Shown here: piece by piece, positions 9,414 through 18,690 of the stretch | Layout of the letters: the number at the start of each line of letters is the position of its first letter | Numbering within the stretch: position 1 is the stretch's first letter | Assembly: GCA_017626045.1 (NCBI GenBank) | Contig: JAGAJP010000049.1 | Coordinates: 37,562 to 101,561 of the forward strand | Length of the DNA: 64,000 nt | Reading direction: 5' to 3' | DNA from: Muribaculaceae bacterium | GTDB lineage: Bacteria; Bacteroidota; Bacteroidia; Bacteroidales; Muribaculaceae | Notes under the pieces: generated by a model | What the model was told of the DNA's origin: nothing | Seen by the model: only the letters and a program-made list of their open reading frames with translations | Databases searched by the model: none | Translations under genes and position numbers: made by a program

Positions 9414-10661
9414 TTATTTGTCGTTGATTGCCTCTATGGGCTTTATCTTCATAGCCTTGATGGCGGGAACCGTCCCTGCCGCTGACCCGAGCAGGAAGAA
9501 GGTGCCCACTATAATCAGTGCCGTCTTGAACGGAAGCTCGAAGCCGGCGTGACCAAGAAGCGGATCGTAGGTCAGGCTGTCGGCTATGCCTAATACGAGC
9601 GCTCCGAAGCATACTCCGAGGGTGCCTGCCACAAGCGTCAGTAGGATGCTCTCCGAAAGCACCTGCACGGTGATGTCAAGTGGCTTTGCCCCGATGGCGC
9701 GCCTGATACCGAATTCCCGGGTGCGCTCTTTCACCACTATCCACATGATGTTTCCCACTCCGATGACTCCCGCCATTAGTGATCCGAATCCAACGAACAG
9801 CGCTAAAAGCGATATGCCGAGAAAGAGCTTGTCGATCATCTCGAACTGTTCCGATATGTCCATGAATTCTATCGCTACCTTGTCATCGGGGCTGATGGAG
9901 TGAGCCGTGGCAAGTACTCTCCGCATTACGCTTTCGTTGTCCGACGGTGAATGCCCCGGGGGCGCGGTGTACACAAAGAAATTGACCTTGTTGCCGCTGT
10001 TGTAGGCGCGTCTCAGTGTAGTCGAGGGTATCACTATGTTGTCGTCAAGCCTTCCTCCGATTGACACCTCCGATAGCTGGGAGGCGACTCCGACTGTAAG
10101 GAAGTAGATGCCGTCGACACTGATGTATTTCCCGATGGGGGAATCGCTCCCGAATAGAGAGGTGGCGATGTTCTTCCCGATTACGGCGACCTTTCGCTCG
10201 TTGGTGACATCGGAATTGTTTATAAACCGCCCTTCAATTATCACAGGATTCATTATTCCGGCATATTCTCCTTCAACGCCCATGGCGTTCGCTGATTTCG
10301 TCTGTGTCCCGTAGGCTGCTGTCGCGCTCCGAAGATTCATTTCGGTGCTGTATTCTATCGCCGGTGCAAGACGCCTTATGATCTCTACGTCCTGCGACGT
10401 GATGTCCCAGTCCGACCCTTTGTTGAACCCTTTATAAGGCACTGTCCGGCGGTTGGAAAACACGCCCCCGAGATTGGTGGCGAATCCGGCGAAGTTCCGT
10501 CGCATCATTCCCTCGAAGCCTTGCGCTCCTCCGAAGAGCATCGCAAGCATTGCAGTCCCCCAGAAGATGCCGAAGGCGGTAAGAAACGTGCGTGTCTTGT
10601 TTCGGGCGAGGGTCGCACCTATCTCCTGCCAGTTCTCTATGTCAAATATTGATGTTTTCAT
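9414..10661 (-). CDS. MacB-type ABC transporter permease (second of pair)
   Basis: 415 residues with MacB topology: one N-terminal membrane helix (LTAFGIFWGTAMLAMLFGGA), a large periplasmic MacB_PCD domain (about 45-280), then three C-terminal helices of the FtsX domain containing the [16 protein letters not shown] coupling motif. MacB-type mechanotransmitters move substrates in the periplasm through the adaptor and TolC rather than across the inner membrane. Its start overlaps the stop of the preceding permease by 4 nt. Confidence 0.93.
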   Translation of the reverse strand: MKTSIFDIENWQEIGATLARNKTRTFLTAFGIFWGTAMLAMLFGGAQGFEGMMRRNFAGFATNLGGVFSNRRTVPYKGFNKGSDWDITSQDVEIIRRLAPAIEYSTEMNLRSATAAYGTQTKSANAMGVEGEYAGIMNPVIIEGRFINNSDVTNERKVAVIGKNIATSLFGSDSPIGKYISVDGIYFLTVGVASQLSEVSIGGRLDDNIVIPSTTLRRAYNSGNKVNFFVYTAPPGHSPSDNESVMRRVLATAHSISPDDKVAIEFMDISEQFEMIDKLFLGISLLALFVGFGSLMAGVIGVGNIMWIVVKERTREFGIRRAIGAKPLDITVQVLSESILLTLVAGTLGVCFGALVLGIADSLTYDPLLGHAGFELPFKTALIIVGTFFLLGSAAGTVPAIKAMKIKPIEAINDK

Positions 10662-11875
10662 TCGTCATGAAGTGCTTCAACCGGTTTTACTTTTGTCGCC
10701 TTCAGTGCCGGAAACAGTCCGGCGAGTGCCCCCGCCGCTATCAGGGCGACTGTCACTTCAAGGGCTATGGTGATGTCTACTGTAGGATTGCTGAATCCCA
10801 GTTCATCCGTCAGCACTTTGCTCAGTACCTGAAGCAGTGCCATGCCCGATACTATCCCTATATATCCGAAGAGGGTAGTGATGACTACGCTTTCAGTGAG
10901 TATCTGCATTATGATGCTGCGCGGTTTTGCCCCTATCGCACGCCGGATTCCTATCTCGTGCACTCTTTCTCTAACCGACACGAACATGATGTTGCTGACG
11001 CCCACTATACCCGTGAGGAGAGTAAGGATGCCTATCACCCAGACCGCTAAGTTAAGGTAGACAATCGCTTGCCCCTGCGAAAGATAGTTGGCAAACTGAT
11101 TCCATATCCATACGGCGTTCTCGTCGGCGGGGTCGAATTCGTGTCGGCGTGCCAACACTTCACGTATCTCTTTCTCTGTAGCCAGCGCCTCTTCCTCGGT
11201 TGTGATGCCGCCGATTTTGATGTTCATCTCGTCTACTTTCCCGTCTCCTCCGGTGATGGATTTGTATGTGGCGTATGGCACGTAAGAGTCCTTGCGCCAG
11301 CGGTGGCTGTATATCCCGACCACTTTCCACGAAAGCCCCATTGCCCTGACCTGATTCCCGAGCGCCTTTTCGCTGCTTCCGAAGAGCAGCTCGGCGTTGT
11401 CCGTGTGAAGAACTATGCTGCGTCGTAGTTCCTCAAGGTCACGCGTGTTGATGAAGCGCCCTTCTTTCATTTTAAGACGTTCGCTCCGCTGTGCTCCGGG
11501 ATACACGGCGTTGAATCCCCCGCTGATGTAGTCTTTGGGCCCGTTGATGTTGAATCCACTCGCCGTTGCCGAGATCGAGGCGTCGGTCGCCGCTTTCACT
11601 TCTCCCTTTATCTCGTCCATATCCGAGTCTTTCATCCTTATGCGTCTGCCGTCCCGATACCCTTTGTATGGCAGCGAGGTGTAGCCGCTCCATATATTGA
11701 TGTAATTGACACTCGAGTCGGAGGAGAAGTCGTTGAAGTTGTTGACCACTCCCCGGGCAGCCCCAAGCAGCACTATCAGCATGAAGATGCCCCACGCCAC
11801 AGCCAGCCCCGTTAGTATAGTGCGAGACCGGTTGTTTTTTATCGTCTGCGATATTTCTCTGAAAAGGTCAAACAT
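10658..11875 (-). CDS. MacB-type ABC transporter permease (first of pair)
   Basis: 405 residues, a paralogue of the neighbouring permease: N-terminal helix ([20 protein letters not shown]), a periplasmic MacB_PCD region, then the FtsX domain with [17 protein letters not shown]. Two different permease subunits with one ATPase imply a heterodimeric pump, unlike E. coli MacB, where permease and ATPase are fused and homodimeric. The gene follows the ATPase with no spacer. Confidence 0.93.
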   Translation of the reverse strand: MFDLFREISQTIKNNRSRTILTGLAVAWGIFMLIVLLGAARGVVNNFNDFSSDSSVNYINIWSGYTSLPYKGYRDGRRIRMKDSDMDEIKGEVKAATDASISATASGFNINGPKDYISGGFNAVYPGAQRSERLKMKEGRFINTRDLEELRRSIVLHTDNAELLFGSSEKALGNQVRAMGLSWKVVGIYSHRWRKDSYVPYATYKSITGGDGKVDEMNIKIGGITTEEEALATEKEIREVLARRHEFDPADENAVWIWNQFANYLSQGQAIVYLNLAVWVIGILTLLTGIVGVSNIMFVSVRERVHEIGIRRAIGAKPRSIIMQILTESVVITTLFGYIGIVSGMALLQVLSKVLTDELGFSNPTVDITIALEVTVALIAAGALAGLFPALKATKVKPVEALHDE

Positions 11876-12595
11876 TTATTGCTCTTTTTTGAAGTCGGGG
11901 GTGTCCGAACTTCCTTCTATGCGTCCGTCCGCGATGCGGATTATTCTATTGGTTGATGCTCCCACTCCCGGGTCGTGTGTCACTATCACTATGGTCATCC
12001 CGCTCTCGTTCAGTTCCCGGAACACTCCCATAACCTCTCCCGACGTTATCGAGTCAAGGGCGCCCGTAGGCTCGTCGGCAAGTATAAGGGACGGATTGGT
12101 AACTATCGCTCTTGCTATGGCGACCCGCTGCTTCTGTCCTCCCGATAGCTCTCCCGGCAGATGGTGTGCCCTGTCGGCAAGTCCCATCCTTTCCAACTGC
12201 TCCATGGCAAGCCGGTTCCTCTTTTTGCGCCCTATCCCTTGATAGAAAAGCGGTAGCGCCACATTTTCAAGTGCGTTCTTGTAACTGATGAGGTTGAACG
12301 ACTGGAATACAAACCCGATCATTCTGTTTCGTAGCTCTGCCGCCCGGTTTTCCGACAGGTCCCGGATTGCAGTGCCGTCGAGCATATAGGTCCCGGAATC
12401 ATAGTTGTCGAGGATACCGAGAATATTGAGCAATGTGGACTTCCCCGATCCCGACGCCCCCATGATCGACACTAATTCTCCTTTCCGTATATCGAGTGAG
12501 ATATCCTTCAACACATGAAGCGGCACCGCCCCCGGATATGTCTTGTTGATATCCCTAAGCGATATCACCGTCTCTTCATTTAAATGTCCGATCAT
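11876..12595 (-). CDS. ABC transporter ATP-binding protein (MacB/LolD type)
   Basis: 239 residues, a single nucleotide-binding domain: Walker [10 protein letters not shown] near 45, Q-loop VFQSFNLI, signature [14 protein letters not shown], Walker [13 protein letters not shown] and switch His in IVTHDP. The GALD extension after Walker B is typical of the LolD/MacB/FtsE group. It is the first gene of the leftward five-gene efflux operon and probably powers both downstream permeases. Its 3' neighbour begins directly at the next base. Confidence 0.95.
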   Translation of the reverse strand: MIGHLNEETVISLRDINKTYPGAVPLHVLKDISLDIRKGELVSIMGASGSGKSTLLNILGILDNYDSGTYMLDGTAIRDLSENRAAELRNRMIGFVFQSFNLISYKNALENVALPLFYQGIGRKKRNRLAMEQLERMGLADRAHHLPGELSGGQKQRVAIARAIVTNPSLILADEPTGALDSITSGEVMGVFRELNESGMTIVIVTHDPGVGASTNRIIRIADGRIEGSSDTPDFKKEQ

Positions 12596-13116
12596 CTAAT
12601 TTTAATTTTTAATTGTTTATTCTTTAGACCTACTCAAGTCTTCTTTCTCCCCAATCTCCCTCCTCCCCCAAATCCCTCTCCCGCCGGCCACCCAAGCGGA
12701 CCCTCTCCCCCAGCTCCCGCCTGCCATCAAGCGGTCTCTCTCTCCCCAAGCAGTCTCTCCCCTAATCTTTGGCATGATGCAAGCATCTCCCAAAGCCATT
12801 TAATAATGAAGACGAGACCCGTCCCCAAAAAGTAACATCTCAAACAAAAATTATTTCGTCATTGAGTTTATTAGTGTTCTACTGAACTGATACACTTGCA
12901 AAATTATAAAAAAACAACAACACCGCCAAATATTTTCATGAAAAAATGACCCCGAAATATCAAAAATTCCAATCCCGCTCCCTCCAAGTCTAAGTTTGTT
13001 CAGGTGTCAGAGCCTCCGGCTCTGCCTCCCGGCAAATCTTGATTCTCAAGATCCATCATGATTCCTCATGATTCCTCAAGCCAATTCTAAATTCAAAAAG
13101 AAAAAAGTTAAAAAAC
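12596..13116. other. Gene-free spacer: C/T-rich tract, then hairpin element and TCATGATT repeats
   Basis: No credible gene is seen. From about 12630 to 12780 the + strand is polypyrimidine (in 12661-12720 I count 36 C and 8 G). An AT-rich stretch that could carry promoters for the divergent neighbours follows (12840-12960). Then come the hairpin element (12995-13029), two TCATGATTCC units and an AATTCTAAATTC unit before the DMT gene. Confidence 0.7.
12995..13029 (+). repeat. Dispersed hairpin element, copy 1
   Basis: TTTGTTCAGGTGTCAGAGCC, a 3-nt loop TCC, then GGCTCTGCCTCC. It forms a CAGAGCC/GGCTCTG hairpin and matches the copies at 15286, 25510, 25576, 26304 and 27957, all on the + strand. 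It is followed by TCATGATTCC units. Confidence 0.85.
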
Positions 13117-13995
13117 ATGTGGATAATCTTCGCAATAATCTCAGCAGTAGGCCTCGGATTCTACGACGTAATGAAAAAAATCTCCCTCAAAGACAATAAC
13201 GTCCCTCTCGTACTGCTACTAAACACCTTATTCGGCACGATACTGATGTCTCCGGTCCTGATAGAAAGCGTTATGGGCGGCCACTATGGCCCCGGAGGCG
13301 GCTTTCAGGGAAATCTGTTGATTCTTCTGAAGTCTGTAATAGTCCTCTCTTCATGGATTCTCGGATATTTTGCCATTAAGCATCTCCCGCTAACCATACA
13401 GGGCCCCATCAACGCATCCCGCCCCGTGATGGTCCTCGTCGGAGCCCTTCTAATTTTCGGGGAGAAACTCAACCTTCTCCAGTGGGCAGGTATTCTGATA
13501 GGCTTCGCTTCCCTGTTCCTTATCAGCCGTGTCGGCGCTAAGGAGGGTTTCTCGTTCAAGCACAGCAAATGGCTTTGGATGTCAATCGGTGCTACGATGC
13601 TCGGTGCCGTCAGCGCCCTATACGACAAGTTCCTCCTGCAAAGGTTTGAGCCTCTTCAGGTTCAATCTTGGTATTCGCTCTACCAGTTCATCCTGATGTC
13701 AATGATTGTGCCCATCTTGCGCAAGACCCATACACATGCAGCCGAAACCCCTTTCAAATGGAAATGGGCGATTGTGGGAATTTCCGTCTTCCTGACCGGC
13801 GCCGACATTGCTTATTTCTATTCCCTTTCTGTCCCGGGCTCCATGATTTCCATCGTCTCCATGATTAGGCGTGGCAGCGTGCTGATATCTTTCTTCTATG
13901 GAGTCCTCGTCTTTCACGAGAAGAATATTCGAGCAAAACTCATCGACCTCTGCCTCCTCTTCGTGAGCCTCGGTCTCCTTGTCCTCGGTTCCTGA
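13117..13995 (+). CDS. EamA/DMT-superfamily membrane transporter
   Basis: 292 residues with about ten hydrophobic helices and the two-fold EamA layout (helices about 1-140 and 150-290). GPINASRPVMVLVGALLIFG and RRGSVLISFFYGVLVFHEKN are the equivalent ends of the two halves. The family exports or imports small metabolites across the inner membrane; the substrate cannot be assigned. The 5' end lies against the repeat spacer and shows the same C-rich coding strand. The next gene follows after about 110 nt in the same direction. Confidence 0.85.
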   Translation: MWIIFAIISAVGLGFYDVMKKISLKDNNVPLVLLLNTLFGTILMSPVLIESVMGGHYGPGGGFQGNLLILLKSVIVLSSWILGYFAIKHLPLTIQGPINASRPVMVLVGALLIFGEKLNLLQWAGILIGFASLFLISRVGAKEGFSFKHSKWLWMSIGATMLGAVSALYDKFLLQRFEPLQVQSWYSLYQFILMSMIVPILRKTHTHAAETPFKWKWAIVGISVFLTGADIAYFYSLSVPGSMISIVSMIRRGSVLISFFYGVLVFHEKNIRAKLIDLCLLFVSLGLLVLGS

Positions 13996-14104
13996 CCCCG
14001 CATTTGTGACGTTATGGTATCTTATTTTTAACACTATTCAACCCTTAAGCCTCCCGATACGTTATCACTATATACTTAACAACTTCTGCATAACCGATTC
14101 CACA

Positions 14105-15175
14105 ATGAGCAACGAAGGAAAATATTACTGGAATATCGACAGAATTATGTGGCTCCTGATTGGCCTCGCCATATCGGGTGTGTTGCTCTGGCTTATCTAT
14201 TATGTCAGGGACGCTCTGCTGCCTTTTTTTGTGGCTTGCGTCATTGCATATCTCCTTCAGCCTCTCGCGGAGTTCAACATGAGGGTTTTCAAGCTTAAGG
14301 GCAGAACTGTTTCCTCTGTCCTCACCGTTATTGAGGTTTCGATTGCGATTGGAGGACTACTCTGGCTGACTCTTCCTACGGTAATCTCGGAACTCGACAA
14401 CCTCGGCAAGATAATGGCGGATATCTCAAGCGGTAAGGAAAAACTTCCCCCGGCTTATGTTGCGGTAGTGAGGTTCATTACAAAATACTTCGATCCCGTC
14501 TACATTTCAGGCGCGCTCACAAAACTGAGAGTCGACGAACTCCTTTCGAAGGGCACTTCCATCGTAATGGAGTCGGCTTCGGTAATAATGAAGGTTCTCG
14601 GCTGGCTCCTTACTCTTATTTATGTCCTTTTCATCCTTATTGACTATCCCCAGATTGTCAGGGGGTTCAAGCAGATTGTGCCGTTGAAATATCGTCCGAA
14701 AGCGATGGAAATCATCAGTGACATCATATCAAACATGAATCGATACTTCCGTGGGCAGGGAGTCGTGGCTTTGTTTGCCATGATTTTATATTGCATCGGG
14801 TTCCTGATTGTGGGGCTCCCGCTCGCAGTCCCAATGGGGCTCCTCGTAGGAATCCTCTATATGATTCCATATTTCCAGTATGTCACCCTGATTCCCGTGG
14901 CGATTATCTGCATTGTCAACTCCATTGGCGGTGGCGAGGCGTTCCTTCCCGAACTCGGAAAATGCATCCTCGTCTACGTCGTCAGCCAATGCATCTGCGA
15001 CTATGTCATAACTCCGCGTGTCATGGGAAGGGAGCTCGGTCTAAACCCCGCAATCATCCTCCTCTCCCTCTCAGTCTGGGGCTCCCTACTCGGCATCATC
15101 GGCATGATCATAGCCCTACCCGTAACCGCCCTGATAATGTCATACTACCAGCTATACATCAGCAACCGCCGCTAA
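14105..15175 (+). CDS. AI-2E family transporter (PerM/TqsA-like)
   Basis: 356 residues from ATG 14105. An in-frame start at 13979 would overlap the previous gene and add 42 non-conserved residues, whereas MSNEGKYYWNIDRIMWLLIG is a normal N-terminus. About eight membrane helices surround a soluble segment (about 120-195), with the conserved end LGLNPAIILLSLSVWGSLLG. Members export diverse small molecules or, in some, sodium ions; the substrate is unknown. The last 200 nt are unusually C-rich and run into a C-rich spacer. Confidence 0.88.
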   Translation: MSNEGKYYWNIDRIMWLLIGLAISGVLLWLIYYVRDALLPFFVACVIAYLLQPLAEFNMRVFKLKGRTVSSVLTVIEVSIAIGGLLWLTLPTVISELDNLGKIMADISSGKEKLPPAYVAVVRFITKYFDPVYISGALTKLRVDELLSKGTSIVMESASVIMKVLGWLLTLIYVLFILIDYPQIVRGFKQIVPLKYRPKAMEIISDIISNMNRYFRGQGVVALFAMILYCIGFLIVGLPLAVPMGLLVGILYMIPYFQYVTLIPVAIICIVNSIGGGEAFLPELGKCILVYVVSQCICDYVITPRVMGRELGLNPAIILLSLSVWGSLLGIIGMIIALPVTALIMSYYQLYISNRR

Positions 15176-15285
15176 TCTCCCTCCCCCTCAAAAAAGTCCC
15201 TGTCCTCCCATCTCAAATTGCCCCTCCCTCTCCTCCTGATTGAAACTGCTCCGCCCTCTTCTCCTGATTGAAAAAAAACATCCGT

Positions 15286-15325
15286 CCCGGTTTGTTTAGG
15301 TGTCAGAGCCTTAGGCTCTGCATCC
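15286..15325 (+). repeat. Dispersed hairpin element, copy 2
   Basis: CCCGG then TTTGTTTAGGTGTCAGAGCC, loop TTA, GGCTCTGCATCC. It lies in the 15176-15343 spacer between convergent genes, preceded by a C/T-rich tract (15176-15265) and followed by TCATGATTCCTCATGCTTCC. The loop differs from the other copies while the stem is kept. Confidence 0.85.
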
Positions 15326-15343
15326 CCACCCGGCAAATCCAAT

Positions 15344-15994
15344 TCATGATTCCTCATGCTTCCTCAAGCCAATCCCCATTTCCCTTTTCCATCTCCGATA
15401 CCCAAAAACAGCAATAACAGTATATATCCCATAAAGCGTAGCATAAAGATATATCCCCTTATATATATACAACCCCACACAAACAAAGTCCACCAATATC
15501 CAAACCATCCACTGCTCCAGATACTTCCGGGCAAGCATCCACATCCCCACAATGCTCAACGCCGTTGTGAACGCGTCCGCAACTGGCACGGTGCTGTCGG
15601 TGAGGTATCTCAAGATAAGATATAGAGCCCCCCATAATATAAGAGCCCCGCACACGCAGCCGGCGAGCTGGCGCGCAGGAATCGAGGTAATAGGAAGACT
15701 CTCCTTGTCCTTCCCCTTTTCGCTGCTCTTCTCTTTCCCTCCGTCTCCACGACTCCATTTCCGGAAACCGTACACGGCTATCGCCAGATAGTAGATGTTG
15801 ATGGAGAAGTCCGCATACAGTCCTTTGCTGAAATATATCCACATGGATATCATCGGCATCACGACCGACGCGTACCAGAGGCGCCGGTCTGCGCGATACT
15901 CCCACCATAGGTAGAGTAATCCGACGCAGAAACCGAGCACCTCTAATACAAGATCCCAGGGTATGGAACTGAGTGTCATGCTGGTGAGTGTCAT
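15344..15994 (-). CDS. pnuT: PnuC-family vitamin transporter, probably thiamine (PnuT)
   Basis: 216 residues and about seven helices, with the PnuC-family pattern WDLVLEVLGFCVGLLYLWWE and the later repeated WMLARKYLEQWMVWILVDF. PnuC proteins facilitate diffusion of vitamin precursors that are trapped by phosphorylation. The start shares one base with the stop of the upstream TonB receptor, and both lie behind a TPP riboswitch; this context marks it as thiamine transporter PnuT rather than a nicotinamide riboside carrier. No thiamine pyrophosphokinase gene follows here. The C-terminal coding strand is skewed in the same direction as the adjacent spacer. Confidence 0.87.
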   Translation of the reverse strand: MTLTSMTLSSIPWDLVLEVLGFCVGLLYLWWEYRADRRLWYASVVMPMISMWIYFSKGLYADFSINIYYLAIAVYGFRKWSRGDGGKEKSSEKGKDKESLPITSIPARQLAGCVCGALILWGALYLILRYLTDSTVPVADAFTTALSIVGMWMLARKYLEQWMVWILVDFVCVGLYIYKGIYLYATLYGIYTVIAVFGYRRWKREMGIGLRKHEES

Positions 15995-18243
15995 CAGAAA
16001 CTTAATGTTACCGTGCCGAGCACGTTTGTTGTGGCTTGAGCGGCGAAACCCGCATAGCGGTAGATTACCGGTGTGCCGTTGTCCATATAGTATCCTGCTC
16101 CGGCATATCCGTTGTTGCAGTATTTCTCATTGAAGATGTTGTACACTGTCACGCCGAGCCGCAGTTCTTTGATCGATGCGATGTCTTTGAAGGTATAGGC
16201 GAGGGCAAGGTCGGATACGAAGTAGGAGTCGAGTCTCGCCTCTTCGCTCCGCGCATTGTTCATATACTGGCTTGAGACATACCTGCTCAGCAGCGATGCT
16301 TCGAATCCCTTCACATTGAAGTTGAACGCGTTGTGGAGTATGAAGTCGGGCGAGAACGCTATCGGTGTGTCGCCGCGTTCGAACGATATCGGGTTCTGCC
16401 ATTCGTCTTCATATATGTATTCCATGAAGTTCTTGATTCGGTTTCTCGACAGGGTGGCGTTGATCTGCCAGTCAAACCACTCCACGGGCCTTAGCGCCCC
16501 CTGAAGTTCTATGCCCATGCGGTATGAGTCCGGCACATTGACGCTCAGTGGATTGCCTGTGTCCGACAATTGTCCCGTCACCACAAGCTGGTTTTTGTAG
16601 TCCATCAGGTAGAGGTTCGCGCCTGCTGTGAAGAGTTGGTTGCTGTAGCTGTAGCCCGCCTCGTAGTCAAACATGCGCTCGGCCTCGGGGTAGTGGTTGG
16701 GGTCGCTGTCCGTGAAGTTGTCTCGCGTAGGTTCTTTGTGGGCTACGCTCCATGATGCGTATGCGCGGTGCCCGTCGTTGTTGAACGAAATGCCGACTTT
16801 CGGATTGAAGAAGTCCCATTTCCGCCTGACGTCGAGCTGTGCCGGTCCATCTATGTTCCAGTCATAGTTGTCGCTGACGCCTCGGATGGTGTAGTCGATG
16901 TGCCGATACTGTAGGTCGGCGTAAGCTGAGATTCCAGACCCGAAACTGTAGTCGCCTCTCACAAATACGTTGGAGTCGAATTTCCTGCCGGTGTTTCTGT
17001 AATATTCCTGAAGGGGATCGATAGCGCCGATGTAGTTACGAACCCATTTAACTTGACCGAAGTGTTTCCCCAGAAACCAGTTGGCGGCGCCTCCTGCCAC
17101 CAGTGAGAGGTTTCCGTTGCGGTAGTTGAGGTTCAGCATTCCTCCGCCGAAATCATTGTCGTTGTATTTAAGTCGTATGAGGTCGGATTTCTTCACCGGT
17201 TCCCCGTCGGGTCCTATATATGGGGCAAGACCGTATTCCGAAAGGGTTCGTTTGGTCTTGTACTGGTCGTAGTAGCCGTCTCCTTTCGTATAGTGCAGTG
17301 CCGCGTTGAGGGTGAGATACCTGCCGATATTCTGATTGAGCAGCAACTGGAAATGATGTTGCGTGAAGTTGTCGCATTGGTCGGCATAGTAAGCTGTTTT
17401 CCCCTCGGAGTCTGTATATTCTCCACAGGGGTTATAGCGTCTGCCATATTTTTCCATGTCTTCCTTAGAGGCATAGTCCCATGCCATGTAAGTCCGTTCT
17501 TTTCCTCCGAACGCAAGTAGCCGGATTATGGTGTTGTCGCTTCGGTAGGATACCTGGCCTAAATAGCTCCATAGTTTCGAGAACGCGCGGTCAATGTAGC
17601 CGTCGGAGCCTATGTGGCTCAGGCGTGCCTCCACGCTCCAGTGGTCGCCGAAGAGTCCGGATGATACCTTAAGTGTCTGCCTGTTGCTGTTGTAGGAACC
17701 GTATGACGCTGTCACGCTGGCACTCCTCTCGCTCGACGGGAAGTCCGTCATCATGTTAACTGACGCTCCGAAAGCTCCCGCGCCGTTGGTCGACGTGCCG
17801 GCGCCTCGCTGTATCTGGATGTCTTTGAGGGAGGAGGCGAGGTCGGGCATATTCACCCAATATACATTGTGGCTCTCGCTGTCGTTGATTGGTACTCCGT
17901 TGGCGGTGACGTTGATGCGTGAGGCGTCCGTGCCTCTCACTCGCAGGCTGCTGTAGCCTATTCCCGCTCCCGCGTCGCCTGTGGTCACTACCGATGGCGT
18001 CATCTCGATGAGGCTCGGAATGTCGCGTCCGTCGTTGACTTTCTTTATGTCTTCGGATGTGACATTGGTAAACGCGACGGGTGTACGCGTGCCCGCACGG
18101 TTGGCGGTCACCTCAACCCCTTCGAGTTCGGTTACGATACTGTCGGCTCGCTCCGCCGACCCGTTGGCCTCGCCATTCACGGCATAGGCCGGAAGCGCGA
18201 AGAGGCTCATCGCCGCCGCGCTCCAACATAATGACTTTTTCAT
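15994..18243 (-). CDS. TonB-dependent outer-membrane receptor, thiamine-regulated
   Basis: 749 residues: signal peptide (MKKSLCWSAAAMSLFALPAYA), plug domain (about 40-150, with SSLRVRGTDASRINVTANGV and QRGAGTSTNGAGAFGASVNM) and a beta-barrel ending in aromatic F (VLGTVTLSF). It has no carboxypeptidase-like SusC extension, so it is a vitamin/siderophore-type receptor. The TPP riboswitch directly upstream and translational coupling to PnuT indicate energy-dependent thiamine or thiamine-phosphate uptake across the outer membrane. Confidence 0.94.
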   Translation of the reverse strand: MKKSLCWSAAAMSLFALPAYAVNGEANGSAERADSIVTELEGVEVTANRAGTRTPVAFTNVTSEDIKKVNDGRDIPSLIEMTPSVVTTGDAGAGIGYSSLRVRGTDASRINVTANGVPINDSESHNVYWVNMPDLASSLKDIQIQRGAGTSTNGAGAFGASVNMMTDFPSSERSASVTASYGSYNSNRQTLKVSSGLFGDHWSVEARLSHIGSDGYIDRAFSKLWSYLGQVSYRSDNTIIRLLAFGGKERTYMAWDYASKEDMEKYGRRYNPCGEYTDSEGKTAYYADQCDNFTQHHFQLLLNQNIGRYLTLNAALHYTKGDGYYDQYKTKRTLSEYGLAPYIGPDGEPVKKSDLIRLKYNDNDFGGGMLNLNYRNGNLSLVAGGAANWFLGKHFGQVKWVRNYIGAIDPLQEYYRNTGRKFDSNVFVRGDYSFGSGISAYADLQYRHIDYTIRGVSDNYDWNIDGPAQLDVRRKWDFFNPKVGISFNNDGHRAYASWSVAHKEPTRDNFTDSDPNHYPEAERMFDYEAGYSYSNQLFTAGANLYLMDYKNQLVVTGQLSDTGNPLSVNVPDSYRMGIELQGALRPVEWFDWQINATLSRNRIKNFMEYIYEDEWQNPISFERGDTPIAFSPDFILHNAFNFNVKGFEASLLSRYVSSQYMNNARSEEARLDSYFVSDLALAYTFKDIASIKELRLGVTVYNIFNEKYCNNGYAGAGYYMDNGTPVIYRYAGFAAQATTNVLGTVTLSF

Positions 18244-18253
18244 ACGTCTGATT

Positions 18254-18342
18254 TTTCTTACGCCGGTATTACCCGGATCAAGTTAAAAGGGTTTTATCTC
18301 AGCCCCCCAGCCAATTGTTGGCTGCGGAGCACCCCTAAATGA
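18254..18342 (-). promoter_or_regulatory. TPP (thiamine pyrophosphate) riboswitch
   Basis: On the minus strand the leader of the TonB receptor contains the THI-box core in order: GGGGTGCT, a variable stem closing on GGCTG, the CTGAGA motif (complement of 18297-18302), AAACCCTTT, then CTTGATCCGGGTAATACCGG and CGTAAGAAA. These are the pyrimidine-sensing and pyrophosphate-sensing helices of the TPP aptamer. It ends about 10 nt before the start codon, which suggests control of translation initiation, with TPP repressing uptake. A TAATTTTGC box (complement of 18377-18385) lies upstream. Confidence 0.95.
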
Positions 18343-18409
18343 CTATATTATCTCCCTCCGGAGACTTTTCTCGCTTGCAAAATTACAAAAAATTGTTTAA
18401 TTTTGTATT

Positions 18410-18690
18410 GCAAATCTGAAAAAATGTTATGACAAAACACGTATGAGGCAAGTAAGACAACACCATATAGTGCCACCCGGTTCCTGGGAAGTAGACCGTC
18501 AAGGCTTCTGCGGTCGATAAAATGTTTTCTTCACACCCCGAAACGCAGAAACGCATCGATAATATGACGAAGCGTTGTGTGAAAGACGGGTTTGAGCGTC
18601 CTGCCAAGAAATAACACCGTTTTTTAGAACGAGTCGTTTCGTTCGGTTTAAACATCCCTTGACTTCAAGGTCAAGGGGTGTTTTTTCTTA
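18410..18690 (+). ncRNA. Candidate structured ncRNA, 3' end antisense to the DUF2723 gene
   Basis: On the + strand a good Bacteroidetes promoter (TTGC at 18375-18378, 19 nt spacer, TAATTTTG at 18398-18405) is followed by about 270 nt without an open frame, ending at a rho-independent terminator (18656-18688). Internal pairing is visible, for example GACCG with CGGTC around 18490-18516 and TCTTCACAC with GTGTGAAAGA around 18530-18592. I do not recognise 6S, tmRNA, RNase P or SRP signatures. The last 20 nt overlap the 3' end of the oppositely transcribed DUF2723 gene. Confidence 0.4.
18656..18688 (+). terminator. Rho-independent terminator
   Basis: CCCTTGAC, 6-nt loop, GTCAAGGG, then GTGTTTTTTC. 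The T-run is present only for rightward transcription, so it ends a + strand transcript and not the leftward DUF2723 operon, whose stop codon it overlaps. Confidence 0.75.

Noticed and set aside
12584..12835. Pro/Ser-rich open frame in the C/T tract
   Set aside because: A product of the polypyrimidine composition; it starts inside the ATPase gene and resembles no protein.
18440..18530. Possible cobalamin-like motif (GCCACCCGG ... GGGAAGTAGACCG)
   Set aside because: The B12-box order and flanking helices are missing and no + strand gene follows, so it is kept only as part of an unassigned ncRNA.
18383..18655. 90-codon leftward frame upstream of the thiamine operon
   Set aside because: It lies over the promoter and the candidate ncRNA, with no protein-like composition.
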